Assembly: GCA_031253835.1 (NCBI GenBank)
Contig: JAIRVP010000055.1
Location: 62,001 to 126,000, forward strand
From: Burkholderia sp.
GTDB taxonomy: Bacteria > Pseudomonadota > Gammaproteobacteria > Burkholderiales > Burkholderiaceae
Length of the DNA stretch: 64,000 nucleotides
Direction of reading: 5' to 3'
The notes beneath the pieces are model-generated. The model was not told the origin of the DNA and ran no database searches. It saw nothing but the letters and a program-made list of their open reading frames with translations. Shown piece by piece: positions 1 to 8,654 of the stretch (position 1 is the stretch's first letter; the number at the start of each line of letters is the position of its first letter). Made by a program: the position numbers and the translations under genes.

Positions 1-190
1 CGGGCCGGACGGGCCGCGCGACCGGCACCCGGCCAACGACTTTTGCCGCGACACAAAGATGGCTATTGTAACTGACGGCCTGCGCTGCCCGGCGGCCGGA
101 ACGATGCGGGCGAACGGCGGCCGTGCGCCGGGCGGCAGCCCGCCGCACCCGCGCTCTGGCGCTTCGGCGATCGAGTATGATTGCCGGATC

Positions 191-835
191 ATGTCTCGCA
201 AATCCCTTCTCGACCCGCGGCGCGTCCGCGAGGAAATCGCCCAATCCGCCGCCCGCCTGATCGCGGAGGACGGCCTGGACTACGCCGGCGCGAAACGCAA
301 GGCCGCGCGCCAGTTGCTGGGCGATACGCGCGTTGCCGGCGAATGGCTGCCGGATAACGACCAGATCGAGGAAGAACTGCGCGAATACCTCGCGCTGTTC
401 CAGGGCGACACGCAGCCGGACGAACTGCGCCGCCTGCGCGAAATCGCGCTCGACTGGATGCGCCGGCTCGCCGAGTTCCATCCTTATGTGACGGGCGCCG
501 TGCTGAACGGCACCGCGAACGCCCATTCGGATATCCATTTGCAGGCATTCACCGACAACCCGAAGGACGTCGCCATCTACCTGCTGAACCAGAACGTCCA
601 GTACGACGTGTCGGAGACGCGGCACTTCGCGGGCCGCGCCGACGTCGAGACGCTCAGTTTCCTGTGGCGCCCGCGGCGCGACGTGGACGCGATCGGCATC
701 CACCTCGCGCTGTATGCGAGCGACGACCTCCGCGGCGCGGTCAAGGCCGACGCGCGCGGCCGCGTCGCCCGCGCGGATGCCGCCGCGCTGCGCGCGCTCG
801 TCGAAGCAGGCAAGACCCCTTCCGAACCGGATTGA
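191..835 (+). CDS. Conserved hypothetical protein, 214 aa
   Basis: I do not recognise a characterised function. The protein is soluble, with no signal peptide or membrane segment. It has an Arg/Ala-rich helical N-terminus and a mixed middle section with a Gly-x-Leu-Asn-Gly-Thr-Ala-Asn-x-His-Ser-Asp pattern near residues 104-115. That pattern faintly recalls a nucleotidyltransferase G[GS]x(n)SD signature, but this is speculation. The frame is open from 59; I chose the ATG at 191 because the protein character (basic, helical) begins there and the upstream translation is low-complexity. The stop lies only 7 bases before the thioredoxin gene, so the two are probably co-transcribed. Homologues may carry misleading ligase names in databases; nothing here supports a Mur ligase (no P-loop). 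Confidence 0.75.
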   Translation: MSRKSLLDPRRVREEIAQSAARLIAEDGLDYAGAKRKAARQLLGDTRVAGEWLPDNDQIEEELREYLALFQGDTQPDELRRLREIALDWMRRLAEFHPYVTGAVLNGTANAHSDIHLQAFTDNPKDVAIYLLNQNVQYDVSETRHFAGRADVETLSFLWRPRRDVDAIGIHLALYASDDLRGAVKADARGRVARADAAALRALVEAGKTPSEPD

Positions 836-842
836 TTCAACG

Positions 843-1394
843 ATGATGATGAAACGCATGTTGGCGCTCGCGGTGGTCGCGGCCGCCGCCGTTGCCGGCG
901 GATTGACCGCCGGCCATTGGTTCCGCGGCAGTGCCGACGACGGCGTCGCCGTCGCCGCGCCCGCCGCGCAGGGCAACCCGGTCGAGCAGTTGTGGGCGTC
1001 GTCGCTGACGGGCACCGACGGCAAGCCGGTCACGCTGGCTGCCTTCAAGGGCCAGAAGGTCGTCGTCAACTTCTGGGCGTCTTGGTGCGGCCCGTGCGTC
1101 GAAGAAATGCCCGAACTCGTCGCGCTGTCACACCAGTACAAGCAGAAAGGCATCCGTTTCGTCGGGATCGGCGTCGATTCCGAGCAGAACGTGAAGAACT
1201 TCCTGCAGAAGGTGAAGGTCGACTATCCGGTCTTCATCAGCGGTTATGCGGGCGCCGATCTGGCCCGTAATTTTGGAAATACGGCCGGCGCACTGCCGTT
1301 TACGGTCGTGATCGACGAAACCGGCAAGATTCGCGAGACAAAATTGGGACAAATCCAGCCGGCCGAGCTGAAAAAGGCGCTCGACGCGCTGTAA
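843..1394 (+). CDS. TlpA-like periplasmic thiol:disulfide oxidoreductase
   Basis: This 183-aa thioredoxin-fold protein carries a hydrophobic N-terminal signal/anchor (about residues 5-24) followed by an Ala-rich linker. The active site is WCGPC (Cys82, Cys85) in the context NFWASWCGPC, and the cis-proline is in the ALPFT motif near residue 155. These features fit the AhpC/TSA-Redoxin TlpA/ResA branch, which reduces periplasmic disulfides, often for cytochrome c maturation; the substrate cannot be told from sequence. There are three consecutive in-frame ATG codons (843, 846, 849), so the exact start is uncertain by two residues. It follows the preceding gene by 7 bases. Confidence 0.88.
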   Translation: MMMKRMLALAVVAAAAVAGGLTAGHWFRGSADDGVAVAAPAAQGNPVEQLWASSLTGTDGKPVTLAAFKGQKVVVNFWASWCGPCVEEMPELVALSHQYKQKGIRFVGIGVDSEQNVKNFLQKVKVDYPVFISGYAGADLARNFGNTAGALPFTVVIDETGKIRETKLGQIQPAELKKALDAL

Positions 1395-1588
1395 CCGGCT
1401 CGAACGGCGGCCCGCACGTTGGCGGCGATTTGCCTGTCGATCGCCGCAATTTCGCGTGAATTCGCCGATACTTTGCATCCATGCCGGTAATTCTTGCAGG
1501 TCCGGCGCGCCCGGCCGTTCGGCAAAACTAGACAAATTTCTCTAAATAGCGCTAAAGTTCGCGCAATTCCGCAGAAATAGAAGCGACC

Positions 1589-2041
1589 ATGACACGATTG
1601 CTGGTGCTGCACGGCCCCAACCTGAACCTTCTCGGCACCCGGGAACCGGAGGTGTACGGCCGCGTCACGCTCGCGCAGATCGATCAGGCGCTTGCCGCGC
1701 GTGCCCGGGAAGCCGGTGCCGAGCTGTCGTCGTTCCAGAGCAACCATGAAGGTGCGCTGGTCGACCGCATCCAGGCCGCGCGGGAGGAACAGACCGATTT
1801 CATCCTGATCAATCCGGCCGCGTACACGCACACGAGCGTCGCGATCCGGGACGCGATCGCCGGCGTTGGCATCCCGTTCGTCGAGGTTCACTTGTCGAAC
1901 GTGCATCGCCGCGAAGCGTTCAGGCACCACTCCTACTTTTCCGACCAGGCCGAAGGCGTGATCTGCGGGCTCGGCTGGAAAGGTTATCTGTACGCGCTCG
2001 AGTACGCGCTGGACAAGCTGCAAGGCACGTCGCGCGGCTGA
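1589..2041 (+). CDS. aroQ: Type II 3-dehydroquinate dehydratase
   Basis: This catalyses dehydration of 3-dehydroquinate to 3-dehydroshikimate, the third step of the shikimate pathway, as a cytosolic dodecamer. The 150-aa length is typical for type II enzymes. The N-terminal signature HGPNLNLLGTREPEVYG contains the catalytic Tyr of the flexible lid. SNHEGALVDRI, INPAAYTHTSVAI and VHLSNVHRREAFR supply substrate contacts and the catalytic His. The gene sits directly ahead of accB-accC, an order common in proteobacteria. A 194-bp gap separates it from the thioredoxin gene. Confidence 0.97.
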   Translation: MTRLLVLHGPNLNLLGTREPEVYGRVTLAQIDQALAARAREAGAELSSFQSNHEGALVDRIQAAREEQTDFILINPAAYTHTSVAIRDAIAGVGIPFVEVHLSNVHRREAFRHHSYFSDQAEGVICGLGWKGYLYALEYALDKLQGTSRG

Positions 2042-2058
2042 TTTCGCGATCTAGATTC

Positions 2059-2081
2059 AGCGCCGGCCCCTAACCGGCGCT
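2059..2081 (+). terminator. Hairpin between aroQ and accB, weak terminator or attenuator
   Basis: A perfect 8-bp stem (agcgccgg at 2059-2066 with ccggcgct at 2074-2081) encloses a 7-base loop, followed by only three T residues. It lies 26 bases before the accB start, so it could partly terminate aroQ transcripts or act in the accB leader. The weak T-tract makes efficient termination doubtful. Confidence 0.35.
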
Positions 2082-2107
2082 TTCACGTATTGAAAGGGGA
2101 ATTCCCG

Positions 2108-2581
2108 ATGGATCTTCGTAAGCTGAAAACTCTGATCGACCTCGTTTCCGAATCCGGCATCTCCGAGCTGGAAGTGACGGAAGGCGAAGGCAAGGTGCGC
2201 ATCGTCAAGAACGCACCGCCGGTCTACGTGCAGCCGACGGCTGGGTATGCCCCGCAAGTCAGCGCGCCCGCTCCGTCGGTCGCACTGCCGACCGAAGGCG
2301 CTGCAGCGCCGGCCGCGGGCGGCGCTGCCGCACCGGCCGTCCCGCAGGGCCACGTCGTGACGTCGCCGATGGTCGGCACGTTCTATCGCGCGCCGTCGCC
2401 GGGTGCGGACCCGTTCGTCCAGGTCGGCGACACGGTCAAGGAAGGCCAGACGATCTGCATCATCGAAGCGATGAAGCTGCTCAACGAGATCGAGTCGGAC
2501 AAGGCCGGCGTGATCAAGGAAATCCTCGTCGAGAACGGCCAGGCCGTCGAATACGGCCAGCCGCTTTTCGTGATCGGCTAA
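2108..2581 (+). CDS. accB: Biotin carboxyl carrier protein of acetyl-CoA carboxylase
   Basis: AccB carries the biotin that moves between biotin carboxylase (AccC) and carboxyltransferase (AccAD) to make malonyl-CoA for fatty acid synthesis. The 157-aa protein has an N-terminal dimerising segment (MDLRKLKTLIDLV), an Ala/Pro-rich linker (about residues 38-80), and a C-terminal biotinyl domain with the EAMKLLNEIES motif, where Lys123 is the biotinylated residue. I chose the ATG at 2108, preceded by an aaagggga Shine-Dalgarno, over the in-frame ATG six codons upstream. accC follows after 85 bases. Confidence 0.97.
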   Translation: MDLRKLKTLIDLVSESGISELEVTEGEGKVRIVKNAPPVYVQPTAGYAPQVSAPAPSVALPTEGAAAPAAGGAAAPAVPQGHVVTSPMVGTFYRAPSPGADPFVQVGDTVKEGQTICIIEAMKLLNEIESDKAGVIKEILVENGQAVEYGQPLFVIG

Positions 2582-2666
2582 GCCCGCCGCGCGGCCCTCC
2601 CGGCCGCGCGCCGCCGATGCTCGCCAGGCGCCGTTCGCGCGCCCCTCGAAGAGACGAATATTCGCT

Positions 2667-4034
2667 ATGTTTGAAAAAATCCTCATTGCCAACCGCGGTG
2701 AAATCGCGCTGCGCATCCAGCGCGCGTGCCGCGAGCTCGGCGTCAAGACGGTGGTCGTCTACTCGGAAGCCGACAAGGAAGCCAAGTACGTGCGCCTCGC
2801 GGACGAAGCCGTCTGTATCGGCCCGGCCCCGTCGAACCTGAGCTACCTGAACATGCCGGCGCTCATCAGCGCCGCGGAAGTCACCGACGCCGAAGCGATC
2901 CACCCCGGCTACGGCTTCCTGTCGGAAAACGCCGATTTCGCGGAGCGCGTCGAGCAGTCCGGCTTCACGTTCATCGGCCCGCGCCCGGAAACGATCCGGA
3001 TGATGGGCGACAAGGTCACCGCAAAGCAGACGATGATCAAGACCGGCGTGCCGTGCGTGCCGGGCTCGGAAGGCGCGTTGCCGGACGATCCGAAGGAGAT
3101 CGTGAAGATTGCGCGCGCGATCGGCTATCCGGTCATCATCAAGGCGGCGGGCGGCGGTGGCGGGCGCGGGATGCGCGTCGTGCACACCGAGGCTGCGCTC
3201 GTCAACGCGGTCAACATGACCCGCGAGGAAGCCGGCCGTGCGTTCGGCAACCCGCAGGTGTACATGGAGAAGTTTCTCGAGAACCCGCGTCACATCGAGA
3301 TCCAGGTGCTGTCGGACGCGTACAAAAACGCGATCTGGCTGGGCGAGCGCGACTGCTCGATGCAGCGCCGCCACCAGAAGGTGATCGAGGAAGCGCCGGC
3401 GCCCGGCATTCCGCGCCGCCTGATCGACCGCATCGGCGACCGCTGCGCGGACGCGTGCAAGAAGATGGGCTACCTCGGCGCGGGCACGTTCGAATTCCTG
3501 TACGAGAACAACGAGTTCTACTTCATCGAGATGAACACGCGCGTGCAGGTCGAGCACCCGGTATCGGAGCTGATCACGGGCGTCGACATCGTGCAGGAAC
3601 AGATCCGCATCGCGGCCGGCGAGAAGCTCACGCTGCGCCAGCGCGACATCGAGTTCCGCGGACATGCGATCGAATGCCGGATCAACGCGGAAGATCCGTT
3701 CAAGTTCACGCCGTCGCCAGGCCGGATCACGTCGTGGCATACGCCGGGCGGCCCCGGCGTGCGCGTCGACTCGCATGCCTACAATGGCTATTTCGTGCCG
3801 CCGAACTATGATTCGATGATCGGCAAGCTGATCACCTACGGCGCGACGCGCGAGCAGGCGATCCGCCGGATGCGCATCGCGCTGTCGGAAATGGTCGTCG
3901 AAGGCATCCAGACCAACATCCCGCTGCACCGCGAGCTGATGATCGACGCGAAGTTCGTCGAAGGCGGCACCAGCATCCATTACCTCGAAAACCGGCTCGC
4001 ACAGAAGCAGCAGGTCGCACCGGAAGAAGCGTAA
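2667..4034 (+). CDS. accC: Biotin carboxylase subunit of acetyl-CoA carboxylase
   Basis: AccC uses ATP and bicarbonate to carboxylate the biotin on AccB. The 455-aa length is usual. It has the three carboxylase parts: an N-terminal preATP-grasp domain starting MFEKILIANRGEIALRI, an ATP-grasp domain with the glycine-rich lid KAAGGGGGRGMRVV, and a C-terminal domain containing the catalytic MNTRVQVEHPVSE signature. It follows accB in the same direction; prmA starts two bases after its stop. Confidence 0.98.
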   Translation: MFEKILIANRGEIALRIQRACRELGVKTVVVYSEADKEAKYVRLADEAVCIGPAPSNLSYLNMPALISAAEVTDAEAIHPGYGFLSENADFAERVEQSGFTFIGPRPETIRMMGDKVTAKQTMIKTGVPCVPGSEGALPDDPKEIVKIARAIGYPVIIKAAGGGGGRGMRVVHTEAALVNAVNMTREEAGRAFGNPQVYMEKFLENPRHIEIQVLSDAYKNAIWLGERDCSMQRRHQKVIEEAPAPGIPRRLIDRIGDRCADACKKMGYLGAGTFEFLYENNEFYFIEMNTRVQVEHPVSELITGVDIVQEQIRIAAGEKLTLRQRDIEFRGHAIECRINAEDPFKFTPSPGRITSWHTPGGPGVRVDSHAYNGYFVPPNYDSMIGKLITYGATREQAIRRMRIALSEMVVEGIQTNIPLHRELMIDAKFVEGGTSIHYLENRLAQKQQVAPEEA

Positions 4035-4036
4035 GC

Positions 4037-4939
4037 ATGAGCTATCGCGAACTCGTCGTCGAACTGGCCCGTGAGCATGCGGAGGCGCTGTCCGACGCGC
4101 TGCTCGACCTCGGCGCGCTGTCGGTGTCCGTCGAGGACGCCGACGCCGACACGCCCGACGAACAGCCGCTCTTCGGCGAGCCGGGCCTCGTGCCCGACCG
4201 CACCGCGTGGCAACACTCGCGCGTGGTCGCGCTGCTGTCGGCCGACCATGAGCCGGCCGTGCTGCTCGCCGCGGCTGCAAACGAGATCGGCATCGCCGAC
4301 ACGCCGAAGTTCGTCGTCCGCGAAGTCGAGGAACAGGACTGGGTGCGGCTCACGCAATCGCAGTTCGAGCCGATCCCGATCGGCGAGCGGATCTGGGTCG
4401 TGCCGTCGTGGCACGATGCGCCCGATCCCGATGCGCTCGTCCTCGAACTCGATCCGGGCCTCGCATTCGGCACCGGCAGCCACCCCACTACCCGCCTGTG
4501 CATGGAGTGGCTCGAACAGTCGGTGAAGCCCGGCCAGTCGGTGCTCGACTACGGCTGCGGCTCCGGCATCCTCGCGATCCTCGCGAAGAAATGCGGGGCG
4601 AACCCCGTGATCGGCATCGACATCGATCCGCAGGCCGTCGAATCGGCGCGCCAGAACAGCGAGCGCAACCGTGCGGACGTCACGTACGGGCTGCCCGACG
4701 CATGCCCGGACGGCGAGTTCGACATCGTCGTCGCGAACATCCTGTCGAACCCGCTGAAGCTGATGGCGTCGATGCTCGCGTCGAAGGTCAGGCCGGGCGG
4801 GCGCATCGCGCTGTCGGGCGTGCTCGCGCGCCAGGCGGACGAAGTCGCGGCCGTCTACGCGCGCTACGTCGACATCTCGGTCTGGCGTGAACACGAAGGT
4901 TGGGTATGCCTCGCCGGAACCCGGCGCGAAAGCCATTAG
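4037..4939 (+). CDS. prmA: Ribosomal protein L11 methyltransferase
   Basis: PrmA trimethylates ribosomal protein L11 using S-adenosylmethionine. The 300-aa protein has a variable N-terminal substrate-binding domain and a class I methyltransferase domain: DPGLAFGTGSHPTT and VLDYGCGSGILAI form the SAM pocket, and VANILSNPL is the characteristic N-[IV]-L-x-x-P-L motif. It begins two bases after accC, indicating translational coupling. The accC-prmA adjacency is common in beta- and gammaproteobacteria. Confidence 0.96.
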   Translation: MSYRELVVELAREHAEALSDALLDLGALSVSVEDADADTPDEQPLFGEPGLVPDRTAWQHSRVVALLSADHEPAVLLAAAANEIGIADTPKFVVREVEEQDWVRLTQSQFEPIPIGERIWVVPSWHDAPDPDALVLELDPGLAFGTGSHPTTRLCMEWLEQSVKPGQSVLDYGCGSGILAILAKKCGANPVIGIDIDPQAVESARQNSERNRADVTYGLPDACPDGEFDIVVANILSNPLKLMASMLASKVRPGGRIALSGVLARQADEVAAVYARYVDISVWREHEGWVCLAGTRRESH

Positions 4940-4984
4940 AATAGCGCTGTCCTTCACTCTGGCCAGCAGGCCGCCCGGCTCGAC

Positions 4985-6346
4985 ATGCTTCTTGCGACGC
5001 GCTGCCCTCATTGCGAAACCGTCTTCCGGCTGCAGCAGGAACAGCTCTCGCTGCATGAAGGGCTCGTGCGCTGCGGGCATTGCCACGAAGTCTTCAACGC
5101 GTCCGAATCGCTCGTTCCCGAGCACGCGCAGCCGCCCGAACCGGCACTGACCGAGGCGGCTGCGGCGCCGGACGACGGCGCCGCACATCATCCGGCCCCG
5201 CCCGCGCGGCTGTTCACTGCCGACGCACCGGCCGGGTCGACTTCCGATTCCGATTACCAGCCCGAAGGCTGGGACATGTGGGCGCCGTGGCTCGACGCCG
5301 GCGTCGATCCGTCGCTGCAGCACAGCGTCGAGACCGTACGCACCGAGCCGCTGGTGCCGGTCGCGCTCCCGTCCACGGAAGCCGGCATCGTTCACCTGTC
5401 GGGTACGCCCGCGCCGTTCCCGTCCCCGACCGAACTCGACGCATCCTCAGCCGACGTCGCGCAATCGCCCGACCCGCATTCGCAGCAGTCGGCACACGAC
5501 CGCGAAGCATCGCCCGCGCCGGTCGAGCGCGACCCGCGCGAGCCGCGCTTCGTCGCGCACGTTCCGTCGGAAGCCGAAACACCCCCCGATGCCGCCGAAC
5601 CCGTCGGCCACGCGCACTTCTCCGTGCCGGACGACGAACACGCGCCGCGCGAGCCGCGGTTTGCGTTCACGCCGGCACCGGCCGTCACCGAACCTGAACC
5701 CGAACCCGAAACCGAAACCGGATCGGAACCCGACGCGTTCACCCGGCACGACAAGGCCGCGCCCGCAGCGGCAGCCGAGCCGCCCGCACCGTTCCCGGCC
5801 GCACTGACCGACGACGACCGCCCGCACTTCGCCGTCACGCGCGAGACGCGCGCGCCGCAGCAGCGCGGGATGCTCGGCGGTTTCGTCGGCGGCCTCGTCG
5901 CCGCGGTGCTGGCCGTGCTGCTCGTCGCGCAACTCGCGTGGTGGCAACGTGAAACGGTGATGATCTACTGGCCCGTCACGCAGGGCTGGTTCCGGCAGGC
6001 CTGCGCGCCGCTCGGCTGCACGGTCGCGCCGCCGCGCGCGATCGACGGGCTGCGGCTCGACGCGACCGACCTGCGTCAGCTCGACGGGCCGCACGAACTC
6101 GAATTGAAGGTACCGCTGACGAACCGCTACCGCGTCCCGCTCGCGTACCCGTCGCTCGAACTCACGCTGCTCGACGACACCAATCACGTGACCGTGCGCC
6201 GCGTGCTCGCGCCGCGCGACTATGTGCGCCCGGGCACGCCGATCGACGCCGGGCTGCCGCCCGGCACCACGCAGACGATGGTCGTCCGCCTCGAAACGAA
6301 CGGCACGCCTGCGTCGAATTTCCGCGTCCAGATCTTCTATCCGTGA
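4985..6346 (+). CDS. Zinc-ribbon and DUF3426 domain membrane protein
   Basis: This 453-aa protein begins with an MJ0042-type zinc ribbon (CPHC near residues 8-11 and CGHC near 31-34) followed by a long Pro/Glu/Ala-rich, probably disordered stretch (about residues 45-285). A single hydrophobic segment (about 294-320, starting GMLGGFVGGLV) precedes a C-terminal DUF3426 domain of about 130 residues. The arrangement suggests a cytoplasmic zinc ribbon, one membrane pass and a periplasmic domain. The function is unknown. It follows prmA by 45 bases, a conserved pairing in betaproteobacteria as far as I recall. Confidence 0.88.
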   Translation: MLLATRCPHCETVFRLQQEQLSLHEGLVRCGHCHEVFNASESLVPEHAQPPEPALTEAAAAPDDGAAHHPAPPARLFTADAPAGSTSDSDYQPEGWDMWAPWLDAGVDPSLQHSVETVRTEPLVPVALPSTEAGIVHLSGTPAPFPSPTELDASSADVAQSPDPHSQQSAHDREASPAPVERDPREPRFVAHVPSEAETPPDAAEPVGHAHFSVPDDEHAPREPRFAFTPAPAVTEPEPEPETETGSEPDAFTRHDKAAPAAAAEPPAPFPAALTDDDRPHFAVTRETRAPQQRGMLGGFVGGLVAAVLAVLLVAQLAWWQRETVMIYWPVTQGWFRQACAPLGCTVAPPRAIDGLRLDATDLRQLDGPHELELKVPLTNRYRVPLAYPSLELTLLDDTNHVTVRRVLAPRDYVRPGTPIDAGLPPGTTQTMVVRLETNGTPASNFRVQIFYP

Positions 6347-6420
6347 CGCGCCGCGGCGCGCGCATGCGCGCCCGTCTCAACCCGCGCGCCTCGGACGGCG
6401 CGCTATTTCGGAGCACGAAC

Positions 6421-6924
6421 ATGAGCAAAGTTACGCTGGGTGGCAACCCGATCGATCTCGCCGGCACGTTCCCGGCCGTGGGCGCCCAAGCCGCCGATTT
6501 CAAGCTGGTCGGCAAGGATCTCGCCGATCTGTCGCTCGCCAGCTTCGCCGGCAAGCGCAAGGTGCTGAACATCGTGCCGAGCCTCGACACGCCGACCTGC
6601 GCGACGTCGACCCGCAAGTTCAACGAAGCCGCGTCGTCGCTCGACAACACGGTCGTGGTCGTCGTGTCCGCCGACCTGCCGTTCGCCGCGACGCGCTTCT
6701 GCACGACCGAAGGCCTCGCGAACGTCGTGACGGCCTCGACGTTCCGCACCGGCCGCGCGTTCGCGAACGCGTACGGCGTCGACGTGACGAGCGGCCCGCT
6801 GAACGGCCTGACCGCACGTGCGGTCGTCGTGCTCGACGCGCAGGACAAGGTGATCCACGCGGAACTCGTCGGCGAAATCAAGGACGAGCCGAACTACGAT
6901 GCAGCACTCGCCGCACTGAAGTAA
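6421..6924 (+). CDS. tpx: Thiol peroxidase (atypical 2-Cys peroxiredoxin)
   Basis: Tpx reduces hydrogen and alkyl peroxides with electrons from thioredoxin. The 167-aa protein shows the diagnostic SLDTPTCATSTRKFN motif, with peroxidatic Cys60, and the resolving Cys94 in DLPFAATRFCTTEG. The spacing and length match the E. coli Tpx family. I chose the ATG at 6421, with GGAG upstream, because the frame further upstream (to 6343) overlaps the previous gene and encodes low-complexity sequence. Confidence 0.96.
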   Translation: MSKVTLGGNPIDLAGTFPAVGAQAADFKLVGKDLADLSLASFAGKRKVLNIVPSLDTPTCATSTRKFNEAASSLDNTVVVVVSADLPFAATRFCTTEGLANVVTASTFRTGRAFANAYGVDVTSGPLNGLTARAVVVLDAQDKVIHAELVGEIKDEPNYDAALAALK

Positions 6925-7009
6925 GCTTTCTACCGCTTTCCCCTGCCGCGCCGCGCCCTTCGCGCGGCGTTGTCGCGCAGGGTCCCTCATTTCTACAGGA
7001 ACGCACACC

Positions 7010-7948
7010 TTGGCTACGCTGATTTGCGGCTCGATCGCCTACGACTCCATCATGACCTTCGAAGGGCGGTTCCGCGAGCACATCCTGCCCGACCAGGTGC
7101 ACCTCATCAACCTGAGCTTCCTCGTGCCGACGATGCGCCGCGAATTCGGCGGCTGCGCGGGCAACATCGCGTACGCGCTGCACCTGCTGGGCGGCGATGC
7201 ACGCGTGATGGGGACGGTGGGCGCGCTCGACGCGCAGCCGTATCTCGACCGGCTCGACCAGCTCGGCCTGCGCCGCGACCACGTTCGCGTGTTGCCCGAA
7301 ACGTATACGGCGCAGGCGATGATCACGACCGATCTCGATAACAACCAGATCACTGCGTTCCACCCGGGCGCGATGATGCAGTCGCACCTGAACCACGCGG
7401 GCGACGCACCTGACATCAAGCTCGCGATCGTCGGCCCGGACGGCTTCGACGGGATGGTGCAGCACGTGGAAGAGCTCGCCAAGGCCGGTGTGCCGTTCGT
7501 GTTCGACCCGGGCCAGGGTCTGCCGCTGTTCGACGGTGCGACGCTGCGCCGCAGCATTGAACTTGCGACCTATGTGGCGGTCAACGACTACGAGGCCAAG
7601 CTGGTGAGCGACAAGACGGGATGGTCCGAAGATGAAATCGCCAGCCGGGTCGACGCCCTCGTCATCACGCGTGGCGAGCACGGCGCGACCATCCGCCACA
7701 AGCATGGCACGGAGCAGATCCCTGTCGTGCCGGCCGAGCGTATCTCCGATCCGACCGGCTGTGGCGATGCCTTCCGCGGCGGCCTGCTGTACGGCATCGA
7801 GCATGGCCTCGACTGGGCAACCACGGGGCGCCTCGCGAGCCTGATGGGCTCGATCAAGATCGCCCACCAGGGGCCCCAGACTTACGTACTGACGCGCGCC
7901 GAAATCGACGCGCGCTTCGAGACTGCATTCGGTTACAGTCTCAAATGA
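7010..7948 (+). CDS. PfkB-family carbohydrate/nucleoside kinase
   Basis: This 312-aa ribokinase-fold kinase has the N-terminal PfkB signature (EFGGCAGNIAYALHLLGG, about residues 45-62) and the C-terminal signature with anion hole and catalytic Asp (DPTGCGDAFRGG, about residues 248-259). The substrate cannot be fixed; the sequence looks closer to the adenosine kinase-like branch than to fructokinases. The start is a TTG at 7010 with AGGA about 10 bases upstream; the residues that follow (MATLICGSIAYD) are the usual PfkB N-terminal strand. It lies 85 bases after tpx and 19 bases before the lipoprotein gene. Confidence 0.9.
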   Translation: MATLICGSIAYDSIMTFEGRFREHILPDQVHLINLSFLVPTMRREFGGCAGNIAYALHLLGGDARVMGTVGALDAQPYLDRLDQLGLRRDHVRVLPETYTAQAMITTDLDNNQITAFHPGAMMQSHLNHAGDAPDIKLAIVGPDGFDGMVQHVEELAKAGVPFVFDPGQGLPLFDGATLRRSIELATYVAVNDYEAKLVSDKTGWSEDEIASRVDALVITRGEHGATIRHKHGTEQIPVVPAERISDPTGCGDAFRGGLLYGIEHGLDWATTGRLASLMGSIKIAHQGPQTYVLTRAEIDARFETAFGYSLK

Positions 7949-7967
7949 ATATTGTGGGAGAGCAAAG

Positions 7968-8441
7968 ATGTTGACGAAAAAAACCCTCACGCTCGCGGCC
8001 ATGCTGACGGCCACGCTGACGCTCGCCGGCTGCTTCACGGCACCCGGCTCGGCCGATGTCTATAGCGTCGGCCAGGCGCAGCGCGAACAGACGGTCCGCA
8101 TGGGCACGGTCGAAAGCGTCCGCGCGGTGCGCATCCAGTCCGACGGCGGCGGCAGCGCGATCGGCACGCTCGGCGGCGGCGCACTCGGCGCGGTCGCCGG
8201 CAGCGCGATCGGCGGCGGCAAGGGCTCGATCCTGACGGCAATCGCCGGCGGCCTCGTCGGCGCGGTCGCGGGTAACGCGGTCGGCGAAAACCTCAGCACG
8301 GCGAACGGTGTCGAAATCACCGTGCGCCTCGACAACGGCGATCTGCGCTCGATCACGCAGGCAGCCAGCGGCGAAGCGTTCCGCGCCGGCGAGCGTGTGC
8401 GACTGCTGTCGAGCGGCGGCGTCACGCGCGTCACGCACTAA
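7968..8441 (+). CDS. SlyB/Pcp-like glycine-zipper outer-membrane lipoprotein
   Basis: The 157-aa precursor has a type II signal peptide with lipobox LAGC, so the mature protein starts at lipidated Cys22. A glycine-zipper two-helix region (about residues 62-104, GxxxG repeats such as GTLGGGALGAVAG) is followed by a small beta-rich C-terminal domain. This is the organisation of SlyB/Pcp lipoproteins, which help keep the envelope intact under stress. A GGGAG ribosome site precedes the ATG. A strong terminator follows. Confidence 0.92.
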   Translation: MLTKKTLTLAAMLTATLTLAGCFTAPGSADVYSVGQAQREQTVRMGTVESVRAVRIQSDGGGSAIGTLGGGALGAVAGSAIGGGKGSILTAIAGGLVGAVAGNAVGENLSTANGVEITVRLDNGDLRSITQAASGEAFRAGERVRLLSSGGVTRVTH

Positions 8442-8476
8442 CCGGTATCCTCAGCACGCGGCGCAAGCCGCGGTCG

Positions 8477-8510
8477 AACGCATGTGCGAAGCTGCACATG
8501 CGTTTTTTTT
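8477..8510 (+). terminator. Rho-independent terminator after the SlyB-like gene
   Basis: A perfect 9-bp stem (cgcatgtgc at 8479-8487 with gcacatgcg at 8494-8502), extended by A-T pairs, is followed by eight T residues (8503-8510). It lies 36 bases after the stop codon. Confidence 0.92.
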
Positions 8511-8559
8511 CGTCCGTACTCGCCGAGGCGCCGGCTACGGCGAGCACGGACGAAAAAAA
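8503..8559. repeat. Large imperfect inverted repeat between convergent terminators
   Basis: The left arm (T-run then cgtccgtactcgcc, to 8524) and right arm (ggcgagcacggacg then A-run, from about 8539) are complementary over about 20 positions with one mismatch. The T-run on the left is shared with the + strand terminator and the A-run on the right with the - strand terminator, so one structure could insulate the two convergent genes. Confidence 0.6.
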
Positions 8560-8586
8560 TCCCGCCACCTGAGCCAGATGGCGGGA
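8553..8586 (-). terminator. Rho-independent terminator of the H1-like gene
   Basis: Read on the - strand, tcccgcca (8579-8586 side) pairs with tggcggga (8560-8567 side) around an 11-base loop and is followed by seven T residues (A-run 8553-8559 on the + strand). It lies about 70 bases after the stop of the histone-like gene. Confidence 0.88.
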
Positions 8587-8654
8587 CTGATTGAGTAGCG
8601 CTACTCAACCCGCGGACACCACGTGAGTGTCCGGGTGGTACGGGTCAGCCGCGA

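Noticed and set aside
6940..6975. GC-rich hairpin between tpx and the PfkB gene as a terminator
   Set aside because: The stem (gccgcgc/gcgcggc) is not followed by a T-run and the genes run in the same direction.
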